Assembly: GCA_035222895.1 (NCBI GenBank)
Contig: JAVYIG010002361.1
Span: 184,501 to 248,500, forward strand
Direction: 5' to 3'
DNA: 64,000 bases
Source: Strongylocentrotus droebachiensis
Lineage: Eukaryota; Echinodermata; Echinoidea; Camarodonta; Strongylocentrotidae
Shown: positions 54,919-64,000 of the stretch, one piece after another
Layout of the letters: every line of letters begins with the position of its first letter
How positions within the stretch are numbered: position 1 is the first letter of the stretch
Translations under genes and position numbers: made by a program
Notes under the pieces: model-generated
The model's database searches: none
What the model was told of the DNA's origin: nothing
Seen by the model: the letters and a program-made list of their open reading frames with translations, nothing else

Positions 54919-56112
54919 ATGGATACCCTGAGAACTCTTTCTGTTTGCCTTGTTTTTTTGCTTCCACTCCTGTCTTCTGCTCAAAATGATCCGTGCAGGC
55001 TGTCCTCAGTGAGTCCTGCAGGCTGTGTATGTTCAGGACGCGACGTGGTATGTACAGGATACTGGCCAACGTATCGTGAGCTTCATACTGGGGATATCGA
55101 CCAATTAGAGTCCCTGACGATTAAAAACACCACCAAGACAAATCTTATCAAATGTGAATCAGTATTTGGTACATTGACAAATCTTAGGAAATTGGATTTG
55201 AGTAACAACCGAATTAATTTCACGAGACCTAGGTCATTTAGTTCCATTTGTTTTCCAAATTTAGAGCAGTTAGTTTTAGATGACAATGCTCTTAGGCTGA
55301 GTGCTCACACAACGTTTAAGAGTCTTGATAGGCTTCGGGAGCTACATCTGAATAATGCGCTCTACAGGAACCAAAGCGTGTCGGAGCAGGTCACGCATAC
55401 ATTCATCAAATCATCCATGCCGAGTTTGGAAGAAATCATGCTCAATGACAATTTGCTTGGAGATCTGAGTTCGAGTACCTTCAACTTCAACTTGTCATCT
55501 GGTTCAAGTCCTTTAAGCAGAATTCACCTACGTAATAGCAGACTTGGCATGATCAACACTAACCTCTTTGAAGTTGAAACGCTCCCCAATCTCTCGTTCA
55601 TTGACTTAAGCATGAACAGCATCACAGGCCTGCCGATAGAGAACCTGGAAAGCTTTGACAAGTTTTCCAGCGCGCTCACGATCAACTTGACCGGCAACCC
55701 TCTCACCTGCAATTGCAACCTCAAAGACTTCGTTGTCTGGCTGCAGTCGAATGACACCGAGGTGACCGTGGTCGATCAAGAGAAGCTCAACTGCTCCATG
55801 GACAGTATCGTGCATGGGGGTAAACGCATCATCGACCTGGATCCGATGGAGCTGGAATGCGGGCACATCCAAAACACGGACATGGATGAACAGATGAAGA
55901 CTTCTTACATCCTGCTGATAGCCGTGCTGAGCATCATCGGGCTATTAGCCCTCGTCATTCTCTTCATGAGACGAAAGGAGATCATCAAGCTGTGTAATCA
56001 GATGAAGCAGGCCACCAAGGAAACCTTTGATACACACCATACATCATACGTCTACAGCGATATCACCCAAGCGAGACGAGAAACCCCGGAACACTCTGCA
56101 GTAGATGTTTGA
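54919..56112 (+). CDS. TPBG: TPBG/5T4-like leucine-rich-repeat membrane protein, 397 aa
   Basis: Single-exon CDS. Signal peptide 1-22 (MDTLRTLSVCLVFLLPLLSS), then an LRR N-terminal cap with Cys 26, 36, 38 and 45. About six LRRs follow (64-258; LTNLRKLDLSNNRI, LEQLVLDDNAL, LRELHLNN, LEEIMLNDN, LSFIDLSMNSI). An LRR C-terminal cap (NPLTCNCNLKDFVVWL, further Cys 292 and 314) precedes a transmembrane helix (329-350) and a 47-residue cytoplasmic tail ending VDV. The family, vertebrate trophoblast glycoprotein, is about 420 aa, has eight or so N-glycan sites, modulates Wnt signalling and ends in a PDZ-binding S-D-V. Here there are also eight N-x-S/T sites, and the tail pattern (basic RRKEIIK...HTSYVYSDI...VDV) resembles TPBG. 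ATG 54919 is preferred over 54877 and 54883: it has A at -3 and G at +4 and sits at the signal peptide. Adjacency to IBTK supports the name. Another single-pass LRR protein is the alternative. Confidence 0.8.
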   Translation: MDTLRTLSVCLVFLLPLLSSAQNDPCRLSSVSPAGCVCSGRDVVCTGYWPTYRELHTGDIDQLESLTIKNTTKTNLIKCESVFGTLTNLRKLDLSNNRINFTRPRSFSSICFPNLEQLVLDDNALRLSAHTTFKSLDRLRELHLNNALYRNQSVSEQVTHTFIKSSMPSLEEIMLNDNLLGDLSSSTFNFNLSSGSSPLSRIHLRNSRLGMINTNLFEVETLPNLSFIDLSMNSITGLPIENLESFDKFSSALTINLTGNPLTCNCNLKDFVVWLQSNDTEVTVVDQEKLNCSMDSIVHGGKRIIDLDPMELECGHIQNTDMDEQMKTSYILLIAVLSIIGLLALVILFMRRKEIIKLCNQMKQATKETFDTHHTSYVYSDITQARRETPEHSAVDV

Positions 56113-56134
56113 TAAGCTGCCAGCCCTCTGCAAG
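56113..56134 (+). other. 3' UTR start with strong splice donor 22 nt after the stop
   Basis: GCAAG|GTGAGT at 56134/56135 matches the donor consensus well, only 22 bases past the stop codon of the LRR gene. It may be used for a 3' UTR intron; a junction this close to the stop would not be expected to trigger decay. It could also be unused. A possible poly(A) signal AATAAA lies at 56929-56934. Confidence 0.4.
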
Positions 56135-57247
56135 GTGAGTCACTCTATTTTGGCGATCCATTCATTTGTTTGTATTTATTCTTTGCAAATAATTTGTAAT
56201 TTTGTCAATGTTATTTTTTGTAATGTTGTCTTCTACATGTACATGTATATACAGACTTCCTCAAAAAACAGCATTGGGGTTTTCTGTGAGAATCTTGTCT
56301 GGACAAATTCCATTTCAGGGCGGTGAGACCATTAAAGAGGGCGCAGTATTTGGAACTCAATTATAATTTTTCCATCGAGGATGTTGGTTCTTATTCTGCC
56401 CTAGATGTAGTCCAGATTCAGTCCGTTCGTTCTTTTTATCCCCCACACACATCGCGGTCTCTCCACTGATCGCGCAATCCCCAAATTTCCGTCCACAAGA
56501 ACGTCCAGACGAATCTGCCAGTGTCGGGGGTCAAAAGTTCGCGCTAATGTATGCTGACGTAGTGCCTTCGCTTATGCCCCAATGAATATGCATTAGTAAC
56601 ATCGTCGAGCTTTGTTTGTATTAGGATTAGGTCAGCCCTGCCTGAAACCTTGGACCATGCTTGGACCATGCTGAAACTCTACACGCACTGCCCCGATGCA
56701 GTGGAAAACACATTGGGTGGAAGTCCATGGTTGTTTTGGCCTACTACCAGGGAGCCCAACTCCCTGATCTCTTCACATGCATGCAAACTGTATTCTTGTC
56801 TGAATTCAATAAGATTCTGACTTGCAATCACTGCCATTATCTCTCGTTGCATGAATAAATCAGCAGTAAATTTAAGATGGTGGTCTCCTGCATTTGTCAA
56901 TTAAGTTGAAATGATTTGTAAACCGTTGAATAAAGGTAGAATTATTATATAATTTTTGATTATATTATATGATCATAGGCCTATATATATTTTGACTTTT
57001 AACGAAATAATGATACTATCAATTATAATGATAATATGAAGGTCACTTAATTCAACATAAAAACGCTCAGGCATTTGACACGGCATATAAATATGTATCT
57101 ATACAATTCTCTTTCGTTCATGACTCGTACTCGTTGGAATGATGAGCCACAGACAAATTTTATTTATATGTATTTGTTATACGGGGCAAACTTTCATATT
57201 TTCTTTGGGGTATATTGAGCTAGTATTAGGAATTTGGACCACCAAGA
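56135..57247 (+). other. 3' flank or 3' UTR of the TPBG-like gene
   Basis: No second coding exon found. AATAAA at 56929-56934 is the best poly(A) signal. The segment to about 56900 has no repeat ends and may be transcribed. Confidence 0.4.
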
Positions 57248-57715
57248 TTAAAGGTATTACAAAGTTTTGGTATGGGCCGGGTCATGAATTCTGTTCAAAT
57301 TAAAATATTGGAAGCATAATGCGTTCCTACAATATTCATTGATCGTTGTCGCGGTTGAAATCGAGTCTGAAGTTATGAAATTATAAATACTAAACTCCTT
57401 ATAATGTTTCTTGACTAAAATCGACCGATTAGCTATTCCCGTTTGGAAATGATATATCACAATTACATATTCTGAGATTTTCATGGTCGCAACTACCATT
57501 GTACGGCCATAGGCGCTATTTGAAATTTATCCAAATTTACCGGGAGCACCGGTAAATTTTTATATTCAATTTTTCTCGAGAACAGAAGTGTTTTAGGGGC
57601 TAATTTTTTTTAGTGCTTATAATATATCCACAGGGGCATCCAAATATCTCAAAATTGTAAAGATTCACTATCCACCCAATTTTCAAAATTTCCCAAAACT
57701 TTGTATTACCTTTAA
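57248..57715. mobile_element. TTAA MITE (family H)
   Basis: TTAAAGGTATTACAAAGTTT to AAACTTTGTATTACCTTTAA, an exact inverse over 20 bases, with TTAA at both edges. 468 bp. Confidence 0.85.
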
Positions 57716-60700
57716 TATCATTCTTACGTGTTTTTTTTCCCGAAGGACGGGAAAAGGGGAAATCTTGTTTGGGAACATGATGATCTGAGCAGGGGGTCGG
57801 AATACTTTAGGTGTCGGGAGGGGAAAATAAGAACGAACATCAGTGGACGAAAGACATTCGTGGTCAAGAAGAAAAAGAGTGGGCCTATTCCCAATTCTTT
57901 TGGCTTATTATTTTATTTCCATCTATAGAGAGTGAGCAAAGAGCGGCAAAAAGTCTAATGGATGGTCCAATACGATTTACTTTTGGCTGTGAGCCCGCAA
58001 GTGACATCAATCAGATTGTACGAGAAGTTTTTAAGTCCTAAATGATTTATTTGCAAAAGTTACTTTCATTAAAACTTTTAACCGTATATTTGATTAAATG
58101 AAGCTTTAAATACTTAAAACAGTTTAAGTCTGAAGAAGGATTTAGAACTTTAGAGTATGCGATACTGAAATATTGAGCCTCATGATATTCGTTATTAAAT
58201 CTGAAAGGTTTGTGCCCGGTTGAAAAATCTCTTCGACTTAAAATAATAAACCATTCGCGCTTAGAAATAAGTCTTATTTTGTAGAGAATTATTCATGTTA
58301 ATATTATAACGGAAAACCTAGTCTGTGAACAGTATTGTAAGTGTTGCCTTGTTTCATTCACTTAGACTTTTATGAGGCAATATATTGAGTGGGAAGTGGT
58401 GAAAAAAGGAACGAACAGATATCTGCGGACGAAAGAGACGGATGGAGGAAGAAGAATATGTAAATTATATCTATCTCGTAGAGCATAGTTCATGTTCCAA
58501 TTAAAAGGTGGAATAAACCTAAATTGCGAATAATAATAGGATTATTAATAATAATGATAATAATGACAACAACAACAAAAAACGATTAAAAAAAAAAGTA
58601 ATGATAGTAATAACAATGATAATGATAGATGTTATATTCTACATCATTTATCTTAATGGTGTAATATTGTTCTTTATTTAATCAATGTTGGTTTTCATGT
58701 TTCGATATCGGGGCATCAAGTATCCATGTGTTTGTTGTAGTAAGCCAGTGAAACGAAATAAAAAAGCTCTTCGGTATGTTCAAAGTATGTGGGGAATGGG
58801 TTCACATTAAGTGTGACAGAATTCCACGAATACAAAGTCATGTTCATACCATCACACCCAACTGCAAAGTATGATGATTAAGCAGTATCTTGGGCAATTT
58901 AAAGAGAGAAACAAACGATGAAATCATCCCTATAATAATCTAATCACAATATAGGGGTACAATATGGCAATAATTGTATATTTGTGCTTTGAGGTTTCCC
59001 TTTGTAGGTGCCCGTTTTTCCGTAAAGTACCCTTTTTGTTGGTGCCCCCCTACTTTGGAAGTTGCTCCGCAAGGCACTTGTCCACGGTAAGAGGAAACTG
59101 TTAAATCTCGAAGAACAAAACCTATATAATCTCACATGGCTATACTCCCCATATAATGTCTACAATTTCCATTTGGTATTTTTTAATTCATAAATTGGTT
59201 GTAAATTGCTCTGAAAAAATGTCATAAAATGCACTAAAATAAGGCTTATACTGCACCGGAGAGAATCTAGGATCCCAGAGCTTCCAAGGCCCCTGGACCC
59301 CAACATAAAGGGACTTCACACATCGCGCTGGTGATGTGATTTCAGGGTGAGAGCTTCCGAGTCAACGCTCCTTCCCCAACTTCAAGAAAGCTTCCTACGC
59401 CTATAATCTACAATGTCTATTTTTATTAGGAACCTATAATCCACAAGCACCATTTTTTAATATAGGTTCCTCACATTTTACTTGAAGTTTTATTTATTCC
59501 ACATTTTACAGAAAAACAGTTTATATTCTTTCAATTTTTTATTTTTATACAGGCGTATATTTTATAAGAGTAGATTTCACACAAGAAGAAAAACAATTAA
59601 AGATTTCAAATCAAATATAATGTACGGAAAATAAGTACGAAATTTCAAAATATGTAGATATAACGGGCAAGGTAAAACAATGTAAAATGTGGGGAGCCTA
59701 AATAAAAAGCATAGCTTGTATGTGAATAGGCTCCCGTACTTAATCGGACATGTGAATTGAGTTTCTTTGTAACTTGATTATATACCGCTACCATAGCTAT
59801 ATGATTTCTATTTCATATGTCTGTCTCTATACTGTAAAATGTGGAGAGAGCAACAACAAACAAACTTGAAAACTTGAAATGCAGGAAAACCACAGGTTTT
59901 TTAAAGCAAGGATATCGAAATTCACGACGTTGGATGGAATTACCCCCTCCGACCACTTCCCTGTTCGGTTGCTTCGCTACCTCGCGGGGTGACATTAACG
60001 ATGCCATCCAATTTCTAAACACCCCCTTGATAAAAATCCTTACAGGTATGGACGTGTGACCATAGTTCGCGTGTGCCCTCAGTAATTCGCTATCTCAAAA
60101 ATCGGTAAGATTTCAAAAATCTAATATATAGGCCTATAGTGGAAAGAGGAACATAAATTAACCAGAGATGAAATTTTCTTTGGAATTGGGTGCGAAATTG
60201 AGAAAATATTGACAAAAGATCAGTAAATTTTGCAGTCATTATTTTGTGTCCGTTCCGAAAAATTATCAACTTACCGATAAGGGTCTGGAAATCTACATTT
60301 TGAGAGCAGATATCCTCAAAATTGTGAGTAAAAAGTGCTCCCAAACTGGTTGTATGATATATTGCCTTGCAAATTACGATATTATCTTGTTTTTTTTTAT
60401 TAATTGCGTTTTTGATAAATCAGCTGTAAAGCCCCGTGCGCGAAGTAAGGTCTCGTTGTTTTTATAACGTTTTTAGTTGCAGAGCGCACGCCGAACCGAA
60501 ATTAAAATGAGAGTCATCTACATAATTATGCAGGAAACAATAATTGTGATAAATATGATCAAAATATAGGTAAAGGGTAGGAAAAACAAGAAATGGTGAA
60601 TTTCCATGTTGAAAAGGGATGGAAATTACCCATGTTAATATCAGCAGCTTAACTTAGGTAAACGATGTTCAGTATTTTTTGACAAAATAATACATACGAT

Positions 60701-60770
60701 TTGTTCAGTTAGTCCGAAACATAGTGAAACGATGACATGGTATGAATCAAATCAATTATGTGCCTGGATA
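57716..60770. other. no recognised gene
   Basis: (AAT/AAC)n near 58530-58585 and a short element-end fragment (GGCCCCTGGACCCC) near 59290. Open frames are short and lack splice support. Confidence 0.4.
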
Positions 60771-60779
60771 AGTGTGGTT

Positions 60780-61270
60780 AAACATAGAGGCCGGTTAGTT
60801 GGAGGAGGAGTGGCTTGCCACATAAAGGAAAATATATCTTACTTAAGAAGAACGGATTGGGACTGAATGTCACAAGATTGAACTGATGTGTTTAGAAGTA
60901 AAAAGGCACCAAAGCAGTCCTATTTTGTAGATATAGATCCATCCAGTGATGCAACTCTTCAATTTTCTTTAATATACTATAACAAAATATTAATGATGTA
61001 TTTTCTGTCACAAATTCTGTCACTGTTGTTTTTGGTGACTTTAATTGTAATATGATGACCATTGTCTGTTATGCGACCTATCGTATATAATGCTCGCCAT
61101 ATATACCATGCACCCAAAACCTTCGACAAATACCATTTCCTAAAACAGAATACAAAAAAATTATCCTTTTTATTCACCGGAAATTGCCATTGTCCGTCCA
61201 GAATTGCAAGTCACAATTTCAAGAAACAATGTAAACATTTCTCTAACATGCTTAAAAAAAACATGACAAT
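60780..61270 (+). pseudogene. decayed LINE endonuclease-domain relic
   Basis: GGVACHIKENISYLRRTDWD, later FVDIDPSSDATLQFSLIYYN and VVFGDFNCNM follow the order of an APE-type endonuclease (the G-D-F-N catalytic motif is clear). PKTFDKYHFLKQNTKKLS after it fits the endonuclease-RT linker. Frameshifts and stops are present and the RT domain is missing. Confidence 0.7.
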
Positions 61271-61349
61271 CTGATTACTGTGGGGGGGGGGGGGGGTTCT
61301 CGCCGTGCATCTCATGTGCGCTCCATGTATAGTTTAATCAAAATGTACA

Positions 61350-61530
61350 AATGTTTTTTTTTTTTATATATTGAATTGTATTGATGTTTTCATTCATGTT
61401 TTGTTTTTATGTTGACTGATTTTGATTGTATCATGTGGTGAGGGAGGGCTCCGTTGGAAAGCAGTTCTTATAACTGAATCGGAATACCCTTCACTGTTTT
61501 ATCCATTGTAATAAATAAAACATAAATAAA
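61350..61530 (+). repeat. LINE/SINE 3' tail
   Basis: GAGGGAGGGCTCCGTTGGAA, CAGTTCTTATAACTGAATCG, ...GTAATAAATAAAACATAAAT, the same type of end as the SINE at 44828. Probably the 3' end of the relic at 60780 after an internal deletion. Confidence 0.6.
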
Positions 61531-62235
61531 TGTTAGATTCGAGAGTCATTCAGTCCCAGTTTCGTATAGCTCCATATTTCAAAGCTTCGGCAATCTTCTC
61601 CTCCGTAAAACGATGATGATTATCCACAGACGTTCTTACAGATTATGGTTAACAAACGATGATAACAACAGTTCCAAAAATCATGAAATGTAAATGTAAA
61701 TCTCAGAAAACCAACTCGATAAAGCCAACCCGAAGAGCACAGTTTGTGTAAACTCGATATCAGGCGTCAGGACGTCAGTATTTATAGTTCAGTTTCTTTT
61801 CAATTTGCAATAGTCAGTTCATGTTTTGCTCCACAATCTTCAAACTTTAATTTCTTTCAGCAAACAGAGGATTTTTTATTTATAGAAACATTTGAAATGC
61901 ATTAACGTAATAAACACTCCACCCTAATTTGTTTAAATAAGTGTGGAATCCTTATAATGAGAATAGTAGCTTCGTGACGGCGGCGGAACATTACGTAATG
62001 CGCCAAAGTGATTGTCAGGTTTTTTGTCCAATCAGCGTACATCGAACGTGTATAGCTTTGTGGGCGGAGTTAATCTCCCCCGGAATTCCGGGGGAGAATG
62101 GCAGATTCGTCTGGACTACCCTAGATGGTGCCAGGTTATACAGGAGCAGAATATATTTATAACAAAGTTACTTTGTTTTTCCTCTTCTCCTTGTGCTATT
62201 AAAACTGTCCATTATTTGCACCTTTGAGCTTCGGT
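61531..62235. other. no recognised feature
   Basis: AT-rich sequence without repeat termini. TCTCCCCCGGAATTCCGGGGGAGA at 62073-62096 is a 24-base perfect palindrome. Confidence 0.5.
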
Positions 62236-62237
62236 AT

Positions 62238-62620
62238 AATTTCAATTTCAATTCAATTTCAATTTCAATTTACATGTATTTATTCAACCATAAAAAAATA
62301 CATACCGTATACAATAATAATTCATGATAATATAAAAACATGGGGTTAGGGGCCCCTGAAGAAGTTTGAAAACAAACTTGTGATTGGGGCACCAACCATG
62401 ACACATACATATCGAGAAAATTAACAAAAACAACATTAATGGGAAAACAAATATATACAAGAAAAAAGATTATAAAGACCTACATGTATATGAGGATAGG
62501 ACATTTACAGCAAAGCACCAGCAAAGGACGCACACAGGACACGACGTCAAGCGACACTGCGTCACTACATGCGCCCCCGGCTGGTGCTTGGCAGTATTAC
62601 AAAACATTTATATACAAATT
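62238..62620 (-). repeat. probable retroposon, minus strand
   Basis: ATTTCAATTTCAATTCAATT followed by ...ATTTATTCAACCATAAAAAA is the inverse of a retroposon A-rich tail; GGGGCCCCTGAAGAAGTTTG follows. No coding part recognised. Confidence 0.45.
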
Positions 62621-63211
62621 ATAAAAATATTAAAAAAAGTGGAGCAAGTTATTCATTATTTAATTGAGCGTGGTTTTTGTACTGCAAGAACATTTCATTT
62701 TTCAAGAGTTTTACTTAGTTTAATATCATTGTCTAGGTCACTAAATTCCATTACAACGTAAGGAATTTTGACTAATTGTAGTTTTGGGAAGAAATTGATG
62801 AAGATCTGCGTGTTGACGGGTGAAATATGAGTGATAGGAGGCATTAGTGCTAAAAAGATCATCAAAAATATCTGGCAAGGCATTTGTATAATATGACGTG
62901 GACTCGTTAATTTGGTGACAAATTATGAGTCAATCCTTCAGAATTGTCACCTCAATCGAAGGTGCCATTTTCTTGCCATTTTGCACCACAGACCCCTTTA
63001 GGTCTTGAGAAATGTATCTGATGATATATTTGGCAATACCAGTGGCGATTTTCATCTCTTATTTCAGCAAGATGGCTCTTGACATTTCTCTTTGTAATTC
63101 CACCATGGGCGTCTTATTCATGTCAGGGGCACTACGGGTGGGGGCTTTGTTCTGACGATAAATCAGGCATCAGTGTTAAAACATCACTTTATTAGCATCA
63201 AATGGGTATTA

Positions 63212-63605
63212 CAGAGCTGCCAACCAGTATGATTTCATCATATTTTGTACGATTTTTAGAATTAAATACGACAGTACGATTTTCAAATAAATATTTATTT
63301 GTTTGTGTGTGTGTGTGTGTGATATTTCCAATGGCAAAATACCCATTCTGTCCAGTAAAGTACCCGAAAAGCATCTCACATCGGCTTTTTGGGGATGTTC
63401 ACTGGTTCGTCGAGCAGACCAGTCATGACGAAATAATGCATATTCAACCAATAATCCGTAAACTAATTCTTCCTGTATGTTCTGTAAGAACTGTAATAGG
63501 CATTGATCATTTTTCTTTAAAAAAAAAAAATCAATTTCTGTCAGTAAATACAACTTTGGGGATTAAAAGAATACAGTTTTTGAACTCCAGAGGTTGGCAA
63601 GGCTG
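63212..63605. mobile_element. MITE with CAGAGCTGCCAACC ends and 6-bp TSD
   Basis: CAGAGCTGCCAACC at the left and GGTTGGCAAGGCTG at the right are inverse with two mismatches; GTATTA flanks both sides (63206-63211, 63606-63611). ACGATTTT words near the left end and the 6-bp duplication tie it to the element at 17091. An open frame across it shows no recognised domain. Confidence 0.78.
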
Positions 63606-63611
63606 GTATTA

Positions 63612-64000
63612 TCCTCCTATTCTATTGCTGATATCTAATTAAATTTGTAGCTAGTCTGGGGAGAAGGGAGGGGGCAAGGGAGGGGGCAGATGATGAATCG
63701 GGCATCACCATTGGGGGCTCTACATCAGGAACAAGGTGGCGCTTTTGGCGCACTGCCTCTGTCTCCCGGGAATTCTGTCACCTCCCGGTAGCTGGACTCT
63801 GACCAAGCACCGTGGGACATGTGAGGGGTGTAGTAATGAGTTTAATACCCAGCGCTAATTGGCTACAGCTCACAGTGATGCTAGACCCAGGTGTTTTGAT
63901 GGAGTAGTGGTGCAAAGAGCTGGAATTGGCCTGCAATATTTAGAAGGTTTTGTCACCTCTTCGCAGTATTGAGAAAGTTTTGAAGCACACCCATACCATA
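63612..64000. other. no recognised feature
   Basis: Mixed-composition DNA with GGGAGGGGGCAAGGGAGGGG near 63665. No exon supported before the window ends. Confidence 0.4.

Noticed and set aside
63202..63642. 146-aa open frame
   Set aside because: Crosses both ends of a MITE and has no recognised domain.

Overview
This window is animal nuclear DNA: spliced genes with GT-AG introns, about 60% or more AT, and dense small transposons. The best guess is an echinoid (sea urchin) or a close deuterostome. The clues are the deuterostome-like protein sequences, tRNA-derived SINEs with (TTA)n tails, many TACATGTA-type repeats and long C/G homopolymers. The species cannot be fixed from sequence alone.

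Two protein-coding genes can be supported, both on the + strand. The first, 18188-42304, is a complete 20-coding-exon IBTK orthologue (inhibitor of Bruton tyrosine kinase type). I reconstructed it exon by exon with consistent phases to a predicted 1,469 residues: ankyrin repeats, three RCC1-type repeats, two BTB domains, then a long basic/disordered tail with a conserved C-terminal end. The second, 54919-56112, is an intronless-CDS leucine-rich-repeat type I membrane protein of 397 residues that best fits TPBG/5T4. IBTK and TPBG are also neighbours in vertebrates (human 6q14.1, from memory), so the pair looks like conserved linkage.

Region by region: 1-18 kb is almost entirely mobile DNA. It holds a hAT-like element with an 8-bp target duplication (1543-2675), a long-TIR TTAA element family (3297-3998 and a nested pair at 7113-8066), a TIR-bounded 13-unit satellite (8389-10123), a LINE tail relic, a 26-bp minisatellite, a perfect-spacing 58-bp palindrome, and a large GGGGCACTT-type minisatellite (13.8-15.6 kb). 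IBTK occupies 18.2-42.3 kb. Its introns carry at least three TTAA families, hAT-like and TA-type elements, and decayed copies of the gene's own exons 5, 8 and 19. Downstream, 42.3-54.8 kb holds SINEs, a G29/C28-ended MITE and a four-level nested transposon stack (49607-50971). The final 8 kb after TPBG holds more MITEs and a LINE endonuclease relic.

No new defence or biosynthetic system is visible. The items most worth a second look are: the IBTK-TPBG linkage; a thrice-repeated W...D-I motif in the IBTK tail, with each copy at a phase-2 splice junction; a GC-AG intron; exon relics inside IBTK introns; a SINE whose head resembles the Alu domain of 7SL RNA; a core sequence shared by four transposons with unrelated termini; and transposon insertions repeatedly ending 16-35 bases before IBTK splice acceptors.
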